From Opitutales bacterium (GTDB lineage Bacteria > Verrucomicrobiota > Verrucomicrobiia > Opitutales > Oceanipulchritudinaceae): a stretch of 64,000 bases of DNA. Shown in pieces: positions 18,044-26,965 of the stretch. Made by a program: the position numbers and the translations under genes. Under the pieces are notes generated by a model. That model worked only from the letters and a program-made list of their open reading frames with translations, did not search any database and was not told the DNA's origin. Where the stretch lies: NCBI GenBank assembly GCA_020831525.1, contig JAFIGH010000007.1:1-64000 (forward strand), written 5' to 3'. Positions within the stretch are counted from its first letter, which is position 1, and the number at the start of each line of letters is the position of its first letter.

Positions 18044-20470
18044 TTATTGACCCGGGGAGACTTCGATGGCGCCCATGTCGGGGGCGGAACCGAGGAAGGG
18101 CCAGGCGGGACCGAGGTCGACGCCGCCGTCGATCATGAAGGTGCCCGGAGCAGGCCGCAGCAGATCGATATCGGGGAGCGAGCCGTCGGGCTGGCGCGGG
18201 CTTTTCGCGAGTGAAGTGTCGGTGCTCACGACCATGTCGACCGTCACAAAGCGCTCCTGCCAACTGTTGCCCGCCTGTTCGCTGCCCGCCGACACCTGGA
18301 CATTTCCCGGAAAAACCGACAGGTTGTTGTAGAAGGCGTGTCGTTTGCCGCTCTCCTGCGGGTTGTTCGGGAAGGTGAAGTTGCGCCCGTTGTTGTAGGC
18401 GGTGTTGTGAATGAGGGTGAGCGCGCCGGTATTGTTGTTGTGGTCGAAGCCCTTGGCATTGTTGTTCGCCCCGAAGTTGTCGAAGGCCATGCAGCGGATG
18501 ACGATGTGGTCGCCCGGCACGTGATTGCCGCCAAGCTTGAAGCCGTTGCCCCCGCCCTCGAAGTCAGCGGGGTTGCCAAAGACGGAAGCGTCGCCGTTGC
18601 CGAAGGCCCAGCTACGTTCCACAATGATGGTGTTCAGTGCCATCCAGAAGTCGAAGCCGTCGTCGGAGTTCTCCCATGCGCGGCAGCCATAGAACCAGTT
18701 GCCGGGGCCGAGATTTTCGAACTTCGCGCCGAACCCGTCGGCGTTGTTCCCCACGCGCCCCGTTGTGTTGAAGTTGTGGTAGCTGTCACAGTTGAGGATG
18801 AGGTTGTGGGAGGCATTGCCCGCCAAGTGGATGCCGGTGTCGTGGTTGTTGTGCGCGACGATCCGCTCGAGACGGTTGTGGCTCCCATCCATGCGGATGC
18901 CGTTGTGACCGGCGTTACGTATGGTCAACCCGATCATCCGCCAGTAATTCGCGTTCAGGCGAATACCGATATTGCCACTGCCCTTGGACTGACCCGAGAA
19001 GTCAAAGATGACCTCTTCGCCGGGGTAGTTGATCACCGTGACCGGCATCTCCGCCGTGCCGTTTCGATTCGTTCCGATGGTGATCGTGCTGTTGTGGCTG
19101 TAAACGCCCCCGCGCAGGACGATGACATCGCCGGGCTGGGAAACATTCACGGCATGGTTGAGGGTGGCGAAGGGCGCTTCCTCCGTGCCGTCGCTCGCGT
19201 TGCTGCCGCCGGTGGCGACGAAGCGCGTCCGCTCGCCCGCGGGAATGACGTCGTGCGGCGTCAGCTCGGGTCCGCCGATGAAGCGGTCGATAAGGTCTTC
19301 CTCCGGGAGATCCGACCAGCGCGCCCACGCTTCGAGGTCGACAATGCGCAGCCAGTCGAATGTATCGGCGGAGAGCCAGAAGAAGAAGCCGCCGTGCGCG
19401 TATGCGTAGCCGTACATCGATGCGAGCGAGTCCGACTCCGGCGCAAACCACGCCCAGTCGCCCATGTCGTGGATGTAGACCCACGGGAAAAACTCGTCGT
19501 AGATCCAGCCAAGGTCCGTGCGGCGGTTGCCGTATTCGTCCGCTTCCGCAATGTCCATCCACGGACTGTCACGGAACTCCGGCAAATCGGGCAGGTCCAG
19601 CTCGCCGAAATACTCCACCTTGAAGTTGAGCATCGTGATCGACTCCGCCGTGCGCGTTTCGTTGTCCGGGCGGAAGGCAAAGGCGTCGAAGCCCGGCACC
19701 GGATTTGGATCTTCGCCGCTGATGGACACGCTCCAGCCGTCCGGTCCGTCGATGGAGATTGTGATCCGGCCCGTCTCCTCGAGCCGCTCGTAGAAGAATA
19801 CCATCGTGTACGTCTCGCCGGAAACGATGCCGGTCTCCCCTTCGTTCCCGCCGCCGTTCCCGAGGGCGTCACCGTAAATCCCGCCGCCCGGCACGGAACC
19901 CATGAGGTTGCCGTTGTTCGCGTGCGTCGGGTCGTCGCCCATACGCCGCCGGACTTCAAGCGGGTTGTTGATGCCCCACTCCGGCGAGAAATTCATGTTC
20001 AGGAGGTAGCCCGTGACGGCCTCCCCGTTGGCACCGCTCGACGAAATGGGTTCCTCATCTACACGCATGCCCTCACCGTAATTGAAGAGGCCAACGCGGA
20101 AGCCGCGGTTCGGATTCCCTGCGTTCACCCCCTCGGGCACAAAGACCGTCGTCACCCGCAGCCACTCCCCCACCTCCACAGGCAGAGGCATGGAATTCGT
20201 GAAATACGTCATCCACAAGCGCGAACTGCCCTCCATGAGCCCCGTCACGGAGCCCTCCGTGACAAGAAAACGGTCGGCGCTGGACGCATACCACACCGAC
20301 CGCTCCGGCAGGGATTGCTCCGTGCGCTCGCCGGTCGCCCAGGTGTCGTCGAGCAGGACGTGCAGTTCCGACTCCGCCGTAAGCGCCGCCGGAAGACAAA
20401 GGACAGTGCCGCCAAGGATCGCCAGGGCCGCACGGGATTTTTTCTCAAGGAGTTTCGGGATCTTTTTCAT
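18044..20470 (-). CDS. Secreted PL9 pectate lyase with N-terminal shared module and Trp/Tyr-rich domain
   Basis: The 808-residue product has a signal peptide (1-32), one copy of the DDTWATG/GSSRLWMTYF module (about 38-288), a Trp/Tyr-rich segment (about 303-387, TDLGWIYDEFFPWVYIHDMGDW), and a right-handed parallel beta-helix (about 416-800). The helix carries PL9 pectate lyase signatures: FVATGGSNASDGTEEAPF, NNADGFGAKF, CRAWENSDDGFDFW and GNGFKLGG. By analogy with Pel9A, Asp578, Asp603, Asp604 and Asp607 would bind calcium and Lys645 would be the catalytic base; the spacing fits. It cleaves polygalacturonate outside the cell by beta-elimination. It has its own promoter and operator-like site at 20573-20616. 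Confidence 0.9.
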   Translation of the reverse strand: MKKIPKLLEKKSRAALAILGGTVLCLPAALTAESELHVLLDDTWATGERTEQSLPERSVWYASSADRFLVTEGSVTGLMEGSSRLWMTYFTNSMPLPVEVGEWLRVTTVFVPEGVNAGNPNRGFRVGLFNYGEGMRVDEEPISSSGANGEAVTGYLLNMNFSPEWGINNPLEVRRRMGDDPTHANNGNLMGSVPGGGIYGDALGNGGGNEGETGIVSGETYTMVFFYERLEETGRITISIDGPDGWSVSISGEDPNPVPGFDAFAFRPDNETRTAESITMLNFKVEYFGELDLPDLPEFRDSPWMDIAEADEYGNRRTDLGWIYDEFFPWVYIHDMGDWAWFAPESDSLASMYGYAYAHGGFFFWLSADTFDWLRIVDLEAWARWSDLPEEDLIDRFIGGPELTPHDVIPAGERTRFVATGGSNASDGTEEAPFATLNHAVNVSQPGDVIVLRGGVYSHNSTITIGTNRNGTAEMPVTVINYPGEEVIFDFSGQSKGSGNIGIRLNANYWRMIGLTIRNAGHNGIRMDGSHNRLERIVAHNNHDTGIHLAGNASHNLILNCDSYHNFNTTGRVGNNADGFGAKFENLGPGNWFYGCRAWENSDDGFDFWMALNTIIVERSWAFGNGDASVFGNPADFEGGGNGFKLGGNHVPGDHIVIRCMAFDNFGANNNAKGFDHNNNTGALTLIHNTAYNNGRNFTFPNNPQESGKRHAFYNNLSVFPGNVQVSAGSEQAGNSWQERFVTVDMVVSTDTSLAKSPRQPDGSLPDIDLLRPAPGTFMIDGGVDLGPAWPFLGSAPDMGAIEVSPGQ

Positions 20471-20572
20471 GGGTTCACGTAAACGCCCGCGGACACGGGA
20501 CTTGCATAGGTTTTGGATCTCAGGGGTGAAGGGCCGAAAGGGACCATCAAAGCGATAAATTCCGCCTCAATA

Positions 20573-20616
20573 ATCCATATTTGAACTTAGTTTTCATTTT
20601 TGGATATGCGCGTCAA
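20573..20616 (-). promoter_or_regulatory. Promoter and putative IclR operator of the PL9 gene
   Basis: On the minus strand, TTGACG (20611-20616) precedes GTTCAAATATGGAT (20573-20586), a 10-of-14 match to ATTCAAATCTGAAC. The site lies about 100 bp before the start codon, at or just after the expected -10. Confidence 0.5.
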
Positions 20617-20731
20617 GCCGAAAATCCCGGAAAAATGTCCGGCGCACTCATGAGGTGCGCGGGAACGGGTCCGGCACCTTTCCCGGATCCAGACCCGCCC
20701 CACGTCGTAAAAAAAAACCGGAAATCATCGC

Positions 20732-20784
20732 TTGACAACCGGTTCGCAAAAGTTCTACCATGAACATTTAATTCAAATCTGAAC
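20732..20784 (+). promoter_or_regulatory. Promoter and putative IclR operator of a PEP-CTERM gene
   Basis: TTGACA (20732-20737), an 18-bp spacer and TACCAT (20756-20761) form a recognisable sigma-70 promoter. ATTCAAATCTGAAC (20771-20784) lies just downstream, where a bound repressor would block transcription. The same 14-mer recurs exactly at 25462. The remaining bases of the 485-bp divergent gap show nothing else clear. Confidence 0.6.
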
Positions 20785-20955
20785 TTTTCCGCAGCCTGAT
20801 GGTTCAGACTCATCCACGCTCTCCAACCGACCCTCCAAGCTCATGCGGACCGCCCCCGTTGGCTGACGCCCGCCCGACTTTCACTCGGTTCTCCGGACAA
20901 ATCCGTCCGGCGCACCGGCTGTAACCCAACCAACATAACCTCAGGTAATCCAGAA

Positions 20956-21873
20956 ATGAAAAAATACATACTCCCACCCGTCCTCCTCGCCTCCCTCGCG
21001 CTCGCCGCGCATGGGCAGATACTCACAACATACTCAGACAGCTTCACCGGTGTCATCGACGAGCGCACCGTCGACGGCAGCGGACAAGTGAATTCGTTTG
21101 CGTGGTATTCGCGAAACAACGGGCACTTCCAGTATGACGACGGCCTGCTAGTCGGGGACAATGACCGCGCCGGAATCGGCTACTTTTCCGACTGGGCTAG
21201 CGCGCCCGCCTTGACCCAAATAGGGGATTCCATTTCACTCAGCGTCGATTTCCAATTTCGGCAATTTGCCAACGACAACGGAAATGACCGCCTTCGCATC
21301 GCGCTGCTCGGCTCTAACGGAACTCCAGTAACTGCCAACTGGGGAAGCTCACATAGCGTAGCGAATGGTGACACTCACACCGGTTTTGTGACTACTCTCG
21401 GCCCTATCCGTAGTACAAGCGGAAACATAAGCAGTGCCAACAATATCCGCCTTTACGGACGCGTTGACGAACCCTCCAGCATGCTAATAATGGGAGATAA
21501 CAATGCACTCCCATCGGCTTTTCCATTTATCGCGACTGGCGGAAACATTTACTCGGTTCCGGCGCTTGATAGCAGCGATACAATGAATTTAACTATCTTG
21601 ATCGAACTGACAGGATTCACAGTCGACGCAGCACTAGTTTCAGTCGGAGTAGTTTACTCTCATGGTTCGGAGGTATTGAGTTCAATGACGCAATCCGACA
21701 TTGAAACAACTACGACGCAGTTCGATTCAATCGCACTATATACTCGAAATCCATCTGTTAAATTCGAGGAGATGGCATTAACCCACACCGTCATTCCCGA
21801 GCCCTCGACCTACGCCGCTTTGTTTGGCCTGCTGGCGTTGGCATTTGTGTGGGTCCGTTCGCGCCGCAAGTAA
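20956..21873 (+). CDS. PEP-CTERM surface protein
   Basis: The 305-residue product has a signal peptide (MKKYILPPVLLASLALAAHG) and an Asn/Ser-rich beta-sandwich body. Its DSFTG, NSFAWYSRNNGHF, GIGYFSDWASAPAL and LRIALLGSNG motifs are a distant version of the module in the PL9 and three-module proteins. The C-terminus is a textbook PEP-CTERM tail (IPEPSTYAALFGLLALAF then RSRRK). Such tails direct exosortase-dependent processing and retention at the cell envelope. Base composition is noticeably more AT-rich than the neighbours. An operator-like site and good promoter precede it, so it is probably co-regulated with pectin genes. The ligand is unknown. Confidence 0.85.
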   Translation: MKKYILPPVLLASLALAAHGQILTTYSDSFTGVIDERTVDGSGQVNSFAWYSRNNGHFQYDDGLLVGDNDRAGIGYFSDWASAPALTQIGDSISLSVDFQFRQFANDNGNDRLRIALLGSNGTPVTANWGSSHSVANGDTHTGFVTTLGPIRSTSGNISSANNIRLYGRVDEPSSMLIMGDNNALPSAFPFIATGGNIYSVPALDSSDTMNLTILIELTGFTVDAALVSVGVVYSHGSEVLSSMTQSDIETTTTQFDSIALYTRNPSVKFEEMALTHTVIPEPSTYAALFGLLALAFVWVRSRRK

Positions 21874-21910
21874 GCGGCAGCGCTTGAAATCGAATGTGTA
21901 ACCCAAATCC

Positions 21911-21944
21911 GGGGGGCGCGGGCCCGAGTGCGGGTCCGCCCCCC
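21911..21944 (+). terminator. GC-rich hairpin after the PEP-CTERM gene
   Basis: GGGGGGCG...GGCCC and GGGTCCGCCCCCC fold into a long GC stem with a short loop, 38 bp after the stop. Only a weak T-rich run follows, so termination is plausible but not certain. Confidence 0.45.
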
Positions 21945-21974
21945 TGCCTCTTCAATCTTCGTTTTCCACCGCAC

Positions 21975-22108
21975 ACACGCTCGCTAAAGCTTCGCGCTAC
22001 GGAAACCGCACCCGCGCAATCACGTAGGCTGAAGCTTCAGCGAGGCACGCACACGGCGGAAACGAACACACGACACAACACACGCTCGCTAAAGCTTCGC
22101 GCTACGGA
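21975..22108. repeat. REP-like trio: two direct copies and one inverted copy
   Basis: A 29-bp sequence containing GCTCGCTAAAGCTTCGCGC occurs identically at 21975-22003 and 22080-22108, and an imperfect inverted copy (around GCTGAAGCTTCAGCGAGG) lies between them at 22023-22049. The alternating orientation resembles a bacterial interspersed mosaic element. It fills most of the gap before the PL1 gene. Confidence 0.6.
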
Positions 22109-22132
22109 CACCCCTCACCCCACCCCAACACA

Positions 22133-25100
22133 ATGCATCCCCCACATTCTCTCCGCCTCATCGCCCTCGCCGCTTTTCTCATGCCCGTATTCGCCGCCGC
22201 CCACATTATCGGCGAGCGTCTCGAGGACGCCGCGCTCATCGATCCCGAAGCGAGCTACGTCCTCGTGAACAAGCACACCGGCGCGGTCATCGACAGCGAG
22301 GGGCGCACCGTGACCAATCTCGCCAACCTGTATCCGGCGGTCAACGACGGATCGACCTTTCAGATGTGGCGCTTCGAGCCGCGTCCGACAGGTTCCTTTT
22401 ATATCTTCAACCGTGCGAACGACAAGGTGATCCTCGTCCCGGGCGGATCGAAGAACCCAGGGGTGAGTGTGGTGCAGGACCGCAACCGTAACTCCCTGCG
22501 CAACGACTGGCGCTTGGAAGCGGGCGACGGCGGCTATTTCCGTATCGTCAACCGTAACAGCGACCTGCCGCTCGCCGTGTCTGACCCCGCCCATCCGACG
22601 GGCGCGGACATCATCCAGACCACGGTGGCGGCGCACGACACGCAATTGTGGGCGGTGCATCGCGCGGAAGCCCCCTTTACCGAGGCCCCGGATTTCTCCA
22701 TGCGCGGGTTCGCGACGCACGGAGCGGGCGTTACGGGCGGCGCGGGCGGCGACCTTGTCGTCGTTTCCACGGCGGAGGAACTGAAGCGCCACATCGCACG
22801 GGCGGAGCCCCTCGTCATCCTCGTCGAGGGAACCATCGACCTGCCCTCCAATCCCGACACCCCGCACAGCAATCCGAACCACCGCATGTACACGGTGGCG
22901 TCCAACAAGACAATCATCGGCCTGCCGGGCGCGCATATCCGCTACGGGGGCTTCAACATCCGATCGGAGAACGTCATCATCCGAAACCTCACCTTCTCCG
23001 GCGCGCACGACGACTCCATCAACATCGAGCACGGCGGCTCGCGGGTGTGGATCGACCACAACGAGTTCTTCGACGGGGCCGACGGTCTCGTCGACATCAA
23101 GCGCGAGTCGGACTTCATCACCGTCTCGTGGAACATTCTGCGCGATCACGACAAAACGGCGCTCCTCGGCCATGACGACAACCACACGGCGGACCGCGGC
23201 CACCTCCGTGTGACCTACCACCACAACTGGTTCCGCAACAGCGAGCAGCGCAACCCGCGCGTACGCTACGCCCGCACGCACGTGTTCAACAACCTCTACG
23301 AGGACATCGGCGGCTACTGCATCGGTATCGGCGTGGAGGCGCAGATCATCTCCGAGGCCAATTATGTCGTCTCGGCCAACTCCGGCTACCGTCTCTACGA
23401 CAAAGCCTCGCAACCAGGCTTCTTCCGCGACACCGACAGCGTCTTCAGCGGACTCAACAACGACCTCGACGAAACGACTGACAGCGGGATCGACTGGGAT
23501 CCATCCGATTACTACACCGCCGCGCCCAACCATGTCCTCAATGTCCCGCACCTGGTCCGCAACTTCGCCGGCCCCGGGGTGCTCACCCTCGAGGAGCTGG
23601 GCGTCGTCATCGATCCGCCCTCCGTCCTGCAAGCCCCTCTTTCGCGCACGGCCAACATCGGCACCTCGACCACCTTCACGGTTGTCGCCGGAGGCACCGG
23701 TCCACTTTTCTACGCATGGTCGCACAACGGACAGCCGCTCGACGGGGCGGACGGACCGGAGTTGACCCTCCACGGCATCACCCTCGTCGACGCCGGCGAA
23801 TACGCCGTCACCGTGAGCAACGGATTCGGCGAAAGCGACTCGGCGAGCGCATACCTCACTGTCGACCCGACGGTACTTCCGCCCACCTTCGAGAACCCGC
23901 CCCAGTCAAAAAGTGTCGCCGACGGCGGCACGGCGATCTTTCATGCCGGGGCCAACGGCACCGCACCGCTCACCTACCTGTGGCAGCGCGACGGCGCGGT
24001 CATCGACGGGGAGGAAAACGCCTCCCTCGTCCTCACCAATGTCGCCGAAGCCGATGCCGCCGTCTACACCGTGACGGTTTCGAACGCCGCCGGATCCATC
24101 ACCAGCGCGCCCTTTTTCCTCGCCGTGCCCCCGCCGCCCGCCGCACCGCTCGTCAACGACACCTTTGCCGACGGCAACCGCGGCGGACAGTCGCCGCCCG
24201 AATCATTGGCATGGTTCACCTCCTCGGGTAGCAGTAATTTCACCGCGACCGTCGGCGCCGCCACGCAGCAAGTGAGTTCGAGCCGCACCCTCCTCGCCTA
24301 CTTCACCGACAGCTCGGCGAATCCGGTCGTCCCCGGCTTGAACCAGAAACTTGTATTCGAGTTCGATTTCCGGTTTTCGGGTTTCGACTCCGGACAGGAC
24401 GACGGCGCGCCGACCCTCCGCGCGGCGCTTCTGCGGTCCGTCGCCAATCCCGCGGCGACAAGCGGCACCGGCTTCACGGCGAGCGGCGCGACCAACACCA
24501 ACGCCCGCGTACACGGCGACTTCGGGAGCAACAATCCGTCGAACCGGCCCTTCGATCTTTACGAGGGCTACACCGCGCTCGCCGTCGTGCAGGGCTCCGT
24601 CCAGCCCACGGCGGGTTACCTCGCGCGCCGCGACAATCCCCATGCCGCCCTCCTCGGCAACCTCACCGCCTTTACCCAGGTCGGCCCCGACGCTTCCCCG
24701 CCCCTGACCATGACGGCGAATACCGCCTACCGCGGCCGCCTCTCCGTCCTGCGCATGGAACAAGGCCATCTCCTGCGCTTCTCCGTCGTCCGGATCAGCG
24801 ACAGCGCCACCATTATGGAGTTCGAGGCGCTCGACACCACCGCCGCCTTCAGTGCCTTCGATACAGTGGCCTTCCACCTGAGCAAGGCGGGCTCATCCTC
24901 CAACTACAATTTTGTCCTCAACGGCGGGAGCGTATGGCTCGAGTCCACCGCCGACACCTCCACCTTCGCGGGATGGATCGACGCCACCGGCCTCCCGCCC
25001 GGTCTGCGCGCGCCCCACATTTCGCCAACCGGCGACGGCGTCGCAAATGTGTTCAAGTTCATCGTCGGCCTCGATCCCCTCACGCCCTCAACGAGTCCGT

Positions 25101-25345
25101 TTCAGCACGTCCAGCACAGCGCCGGTAACGAGCAATACCTCGCCCTCGCCTTTCCACGGCGCCAAAACACCGGTGACATCACCCTCACCGTGCAGACCGC
25201 GACAGACCTCGCCTTCGCCACGAATCTGGGCTCGGTGGAGGTCAGCGCAACGCCGCGCGGCGATGGCACAGATGACGTTCTCGTACGCTCAGCCGTTCCT
25301 CTCTCGGAGGCACCCCGACAGTTCATACGCGTCGTCGCGGAGTAA
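22133..25345 (+). CDS. Secreted multidomain PL1 pectate lyase
   Basis: The 1070-residue product has a signal peptide (LIALAAFLMPVFAAA), a ricin-B-like module (about 35-178, with WRFEPRPTGSFYIFNR and NRNSDLPLAV), and a PL1 pectate lyase beta-helix (about 182-470). The lyase shows HDDSINIEHGGSRVWIDHNEF, DGLVDIKRESDFITVSW and the family motif RNSEQRNPRVRYAR, which holds the catalytic Arg. Two Ig-like modules (about 495-580 and 582-668) follow, then a divergent shared module (VNDTFADGNRGGQSPPESLAWFTSSG, about 670-940) and a verrucomicrobial C-terminal domain. It cleaves polygalacturonate outside the cell, complementing PL9. No good ribosome-binding site is visible at the chosen ATG; no operator-like site was found upstream. 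Confidence 0.92.
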   Translation: MHPPHSLRLIALAAFLMPVFAAAHIIGERLEDAALIDPEASYVLVNKHTGAVIDSEGRTVTNLANLYPAVNDGSTFQMWRFEPRPTGSFYIFNRANDKVILVPGGSKNPGVSVVQDRNRNSLRNDWRLEAGDGGYFRIVNRNSDLPLAVSDPAHPTGADIIQTTVAAHDTQLWAVHRAEAPFTEAPDFSMRGFATHGAGVTGGAGGDLVVVSTAEELKRHIARAEPLVILVEGTIDLPSNPDTPHSNPNHRMYTVASNKTIIGLPGAHIRYGGFNIRSENVIIRNLTFSGAHDDSINIEHGGSRVWIDHNEFFDGADGLVDIKRESDFITVSWNILRDHDKTALLGHDDNHTADRGHLRVTYHHNWFRNSEQRNPRVRYARTHVFNNLYEDIGGYCIGIGVEAQIISEANYVVSANSGYRLYDKASQPGFFRDTDSVFSGLNNDLDETTDSGIDWDPSDYYTAAPNHVLNVPHLVRNFAGPGVLTLEELGVVIDPPSVLQAPLSRTANIGTSTTFTVVAGGTGPLFYAWSHNGQPLDGADGPELTLHGITLVDAGEYAVTVSNGFGESDSASAYLTVDPTVLPPTFENPPQSKSVADGGTAIFHAGANGTAPLTYLWQRDGAVIDGEENASLVLTNVAEADAAVYTVTVSNAAGSITSAPFFLAVPPPPAAPLVNDTFADGNRGGQSPPESLAWFTSSGSSNFTATVGAATQQVSSSRTLLAYFTDSSANPVVPGLNQKLVFEFDFRFSGFDSGQDDGAPTLRAALLRSVANPAATSGTGFTASGATNTNARVHGDFGSNNPSNRPFDLYEGYTALAVVQGSVQPTAGYLARRDNPHAALLGNLTAFTQVGPDASPPLTMTANTAYRGRLSVLRMEQGHLLRFSVVRISDSATIMEFEALDTTAAFSAFDTVAFHLSKAGSSSNYNFVLNGGSVWLESTADTSTFAGWIDATGLPPGLRAPHISPTGDGVANVFKFIVGLDPLTPSTSPFQHVQHSAGNEQYLALAFPRRQNTGDITLTVQTATDLAFATNLGSVEVSATPRGDGTDDVLVRSAVPLSEAPRQFIRVVAE

Positions 25346-25426
25346 TGCACCCATCCGCCTGCAAGCAGGGATGCGGATCCTCTTCCTTCCCGAATGCGAA
25401 GTGCGAGTCCCGCCGAAAAAAAGGGG

Positions 25427-25475
25427 TTGACGTCTGAGTGTTTTTCGTCTTTGGATAACTTGTTCAGATTTGAAT
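25427..25475 (+). promoter_or_regulatory. Promoter and putative IclR operator of the second PEP-CTERM gene
   Basis: TTGACG (25427-25432) is followed by a weak -10 region (TTGGATAA, near 25451) and by GTTCAGATTTGAAT (25462-25475). That is the exact reverse complement of the site at 20771. Confidence 0.6.
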
Positions 25476-25591
25476 GAATGCGGCCGGTTCTCTTCCTGAT
25501 TCCTGAGTCTTTTACCCGGTTGGGGATCGGCGCGCATATCCTTCGGTCTGATCCCAAACAAACCCAATAACCCACGTATAACGAAAAGAAA

Positions 25592-26515
25592 ATGAAAAGA
25601 ATAACCACTCCTCTCGTCTTAGGTCTCACCGCGCTGGGCGCGGCATCGGCCCTCGGCCAAGTACAAACCCTGCTCAACCACGATTTTGGTCCGGGCGTGC
25701 GCGACAACCAGGATCTGCCTAACTCCTCGATCTGGTACAAGGGCGGCGGATCGGCTGTGGAGCTGAATGCTTCGCCCGGCCAGCTAGTTTTTGTGCGGCC
25801 CGAAAGCGGCTCGCAATTGATTGGCACCAACTTTGTTGCCAACACGGCGGGCTACACCCTCGCGGTCGGCGAGGCGATTGTCATGCGCTACACATTTTCC
25901 GCCGACGCCGTCGGCACGCCTGCCTTCAACACGGACAACCGCATGGGCCTCTTCAGCTATGCGGCGGCTCCCTCGTTCCGCCCCGGCGAGGACATCGGTT
26001 CGGCCAACGGTCCCGGCGGCGGCGCAGGCACCCCGGTCACCGGCTACATGATCAACTTCCATGTATCCAGCGCGCTCGACGCAAGCCCCTTCGACATTCG
26101 CAAACGGACCGATATCGAACAGGCCAATCTCCTCAGTTCGCTCGGGCATTTCACCAGCCTCTCGAAAGCGACCGATCTCGAGGCCGACGGCGGTCTCCTG
26201 AGTGATCAAGTCTACACCATAGAGTTCAGCATCGCACGAACCGGTGCCGGGGAGGCGACCCTCACCGCATCGTACCTCGACTCGGCCCTGAACCTCCTCG
26301 CGCAAGTCAGCGCGGTGGACAACAGCTCGCCGTATTTCACCTACGACGCCTTCCTTTACCGGGCGGCGAACAACCCGTCCAAGGGAGGCGCGCACACGAT
26401 CACCGGTTTCAGCGTGGAAGTCATTCCCGAGCCGTCGACCTACGCGGCGATCTTCGGGGTGATCGCGCTCGCGGCAGTGGTCTTTATCCGCCGCCGCCGC
26501 ACGACCGCCGCCTGA
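25592..26515 (+). CDS. PEP-CTERM surface protein with a divergent copy of the shared module
   Basis: The 307-residue product has a signal peptide (MKRITTPLVLGLTALGAASALG), then a module that parallels those in the three-module and PL9 proteins: FGPGVRDNQDLPNSSIWYKGGG, MGLFSYAAAPSFRPGEDI, GTPVTGYMINFHVS and YDAFLYRAANNP. The C-terminus is a PEP-CTERM tail (IPEPSTYAAIFGVIALAAVV then RRRRTTAA). It is therefore expected to be exported, processed by an exosortase and kept at the envelope. The operator-like site upstream ties it to the pectin regulon. No enzymatic motif is present; a role in glycan capture is inferred. Confidence 0.83.
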   Translation: MKRITTPLVLGLTALGAASALGQVQTLLNHDFGPGVRDNQDLPNSSIWYKGGGSAVELNASPGQLVFVRPESGSQLIGTNFVANTAGYTLAVGEAIVMRYTFSADAVGTPAFNTDNRMGLFSYAAAPSFRPGEDIGSANGPGGGAGTPVTGYMINFHVSSALDASPFDIRKRTDIEQANLLSSLGHFTSLSKATDLEADGGLLSDQVYTIEFSIARTGAGEATLTASYLDSALNLLAQVSAVDNSSPYFTYDAFLYRAANNPSKGGAHTITGFSVEVIPEPSTYAAIFGVIALAAVVFIRRRRTTAA

Positions 26516-26570
26516 CCGCCACCCCTTATTTCATAGCAACAGGGATAGTAGCAGATACAACAAGATTGAA

Positions 26571-26606
26571 GGCGCGGGCGCAAGCCCCCGCCGTTTTGGT
26601 TTTGTT
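26571..26606 (+). terminator. Intrinsic terminator of the PEP-CTERM gene
   Basis: GGCGCGGGC and GCCCCCGCC pair with one mismatch around a 4-base loop, followed by GTTTTGGTTTTGTTT. Position is 56 bp after the stop. Confidence 0.65.
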
Positions 26607-26771
26607 TACCCGCAAATTTTAGCCCCCCCCGCAGCCAGCCACACACAACAAAGCCGTCCGTTTGGGGCCCCCCCCCCCCCCCTTTTGCGTTTGCTTTCCC
26701 GGCAATTGTGCGCCACGCGCGAAGCCTGCCTCACACAACAAGGCGGTCCGTTTCCGGACGCACGCGACCGC
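26592..26771. repeat. 90-bp tandem repeat with one degraded copy and a long C run
   Basis: Bases 26592-26681 align with 26682-26771 at a fixed offset of 90 (for example CACAACAA at 26644 and 26734, and TTTACCCGCAA versus TTTCCCGGCAA). The first copy shows many substitutions, a run of eight C, and ends in a ~18-base C run. The pattern matches the duplication inside kduI. The rest of the 450-bp gap to 26965 shows no gene. Confidence 0.55.
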
Positions 26772-26965
26772 GAGGCGCGCCCCTTCCTCGGGCGGATCGA
26801 TCCAATCTACGCCAACGGCGTTGGCCTACCACCGCCACCGGCGCAAAACCCCCGGCGGATAAAAGCGGTGCGGGAGCGCCGGGGCGGAAGGCCTACGCGC
26901 CCCATGATCACAGGGACTGGTTCCACGCATCGGGCGCGGACGACGCCGGCGGAAAGGATCCCCGC

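Noticed and set aside
14377-26771. Degraded tandem copies as variable and template repeats of a diversity-generating retroelement
   Set aside because: Changes are not limited to adenines, there is no reverse transcriptase in the window, and the altered copies drift into C and G homopolymers.
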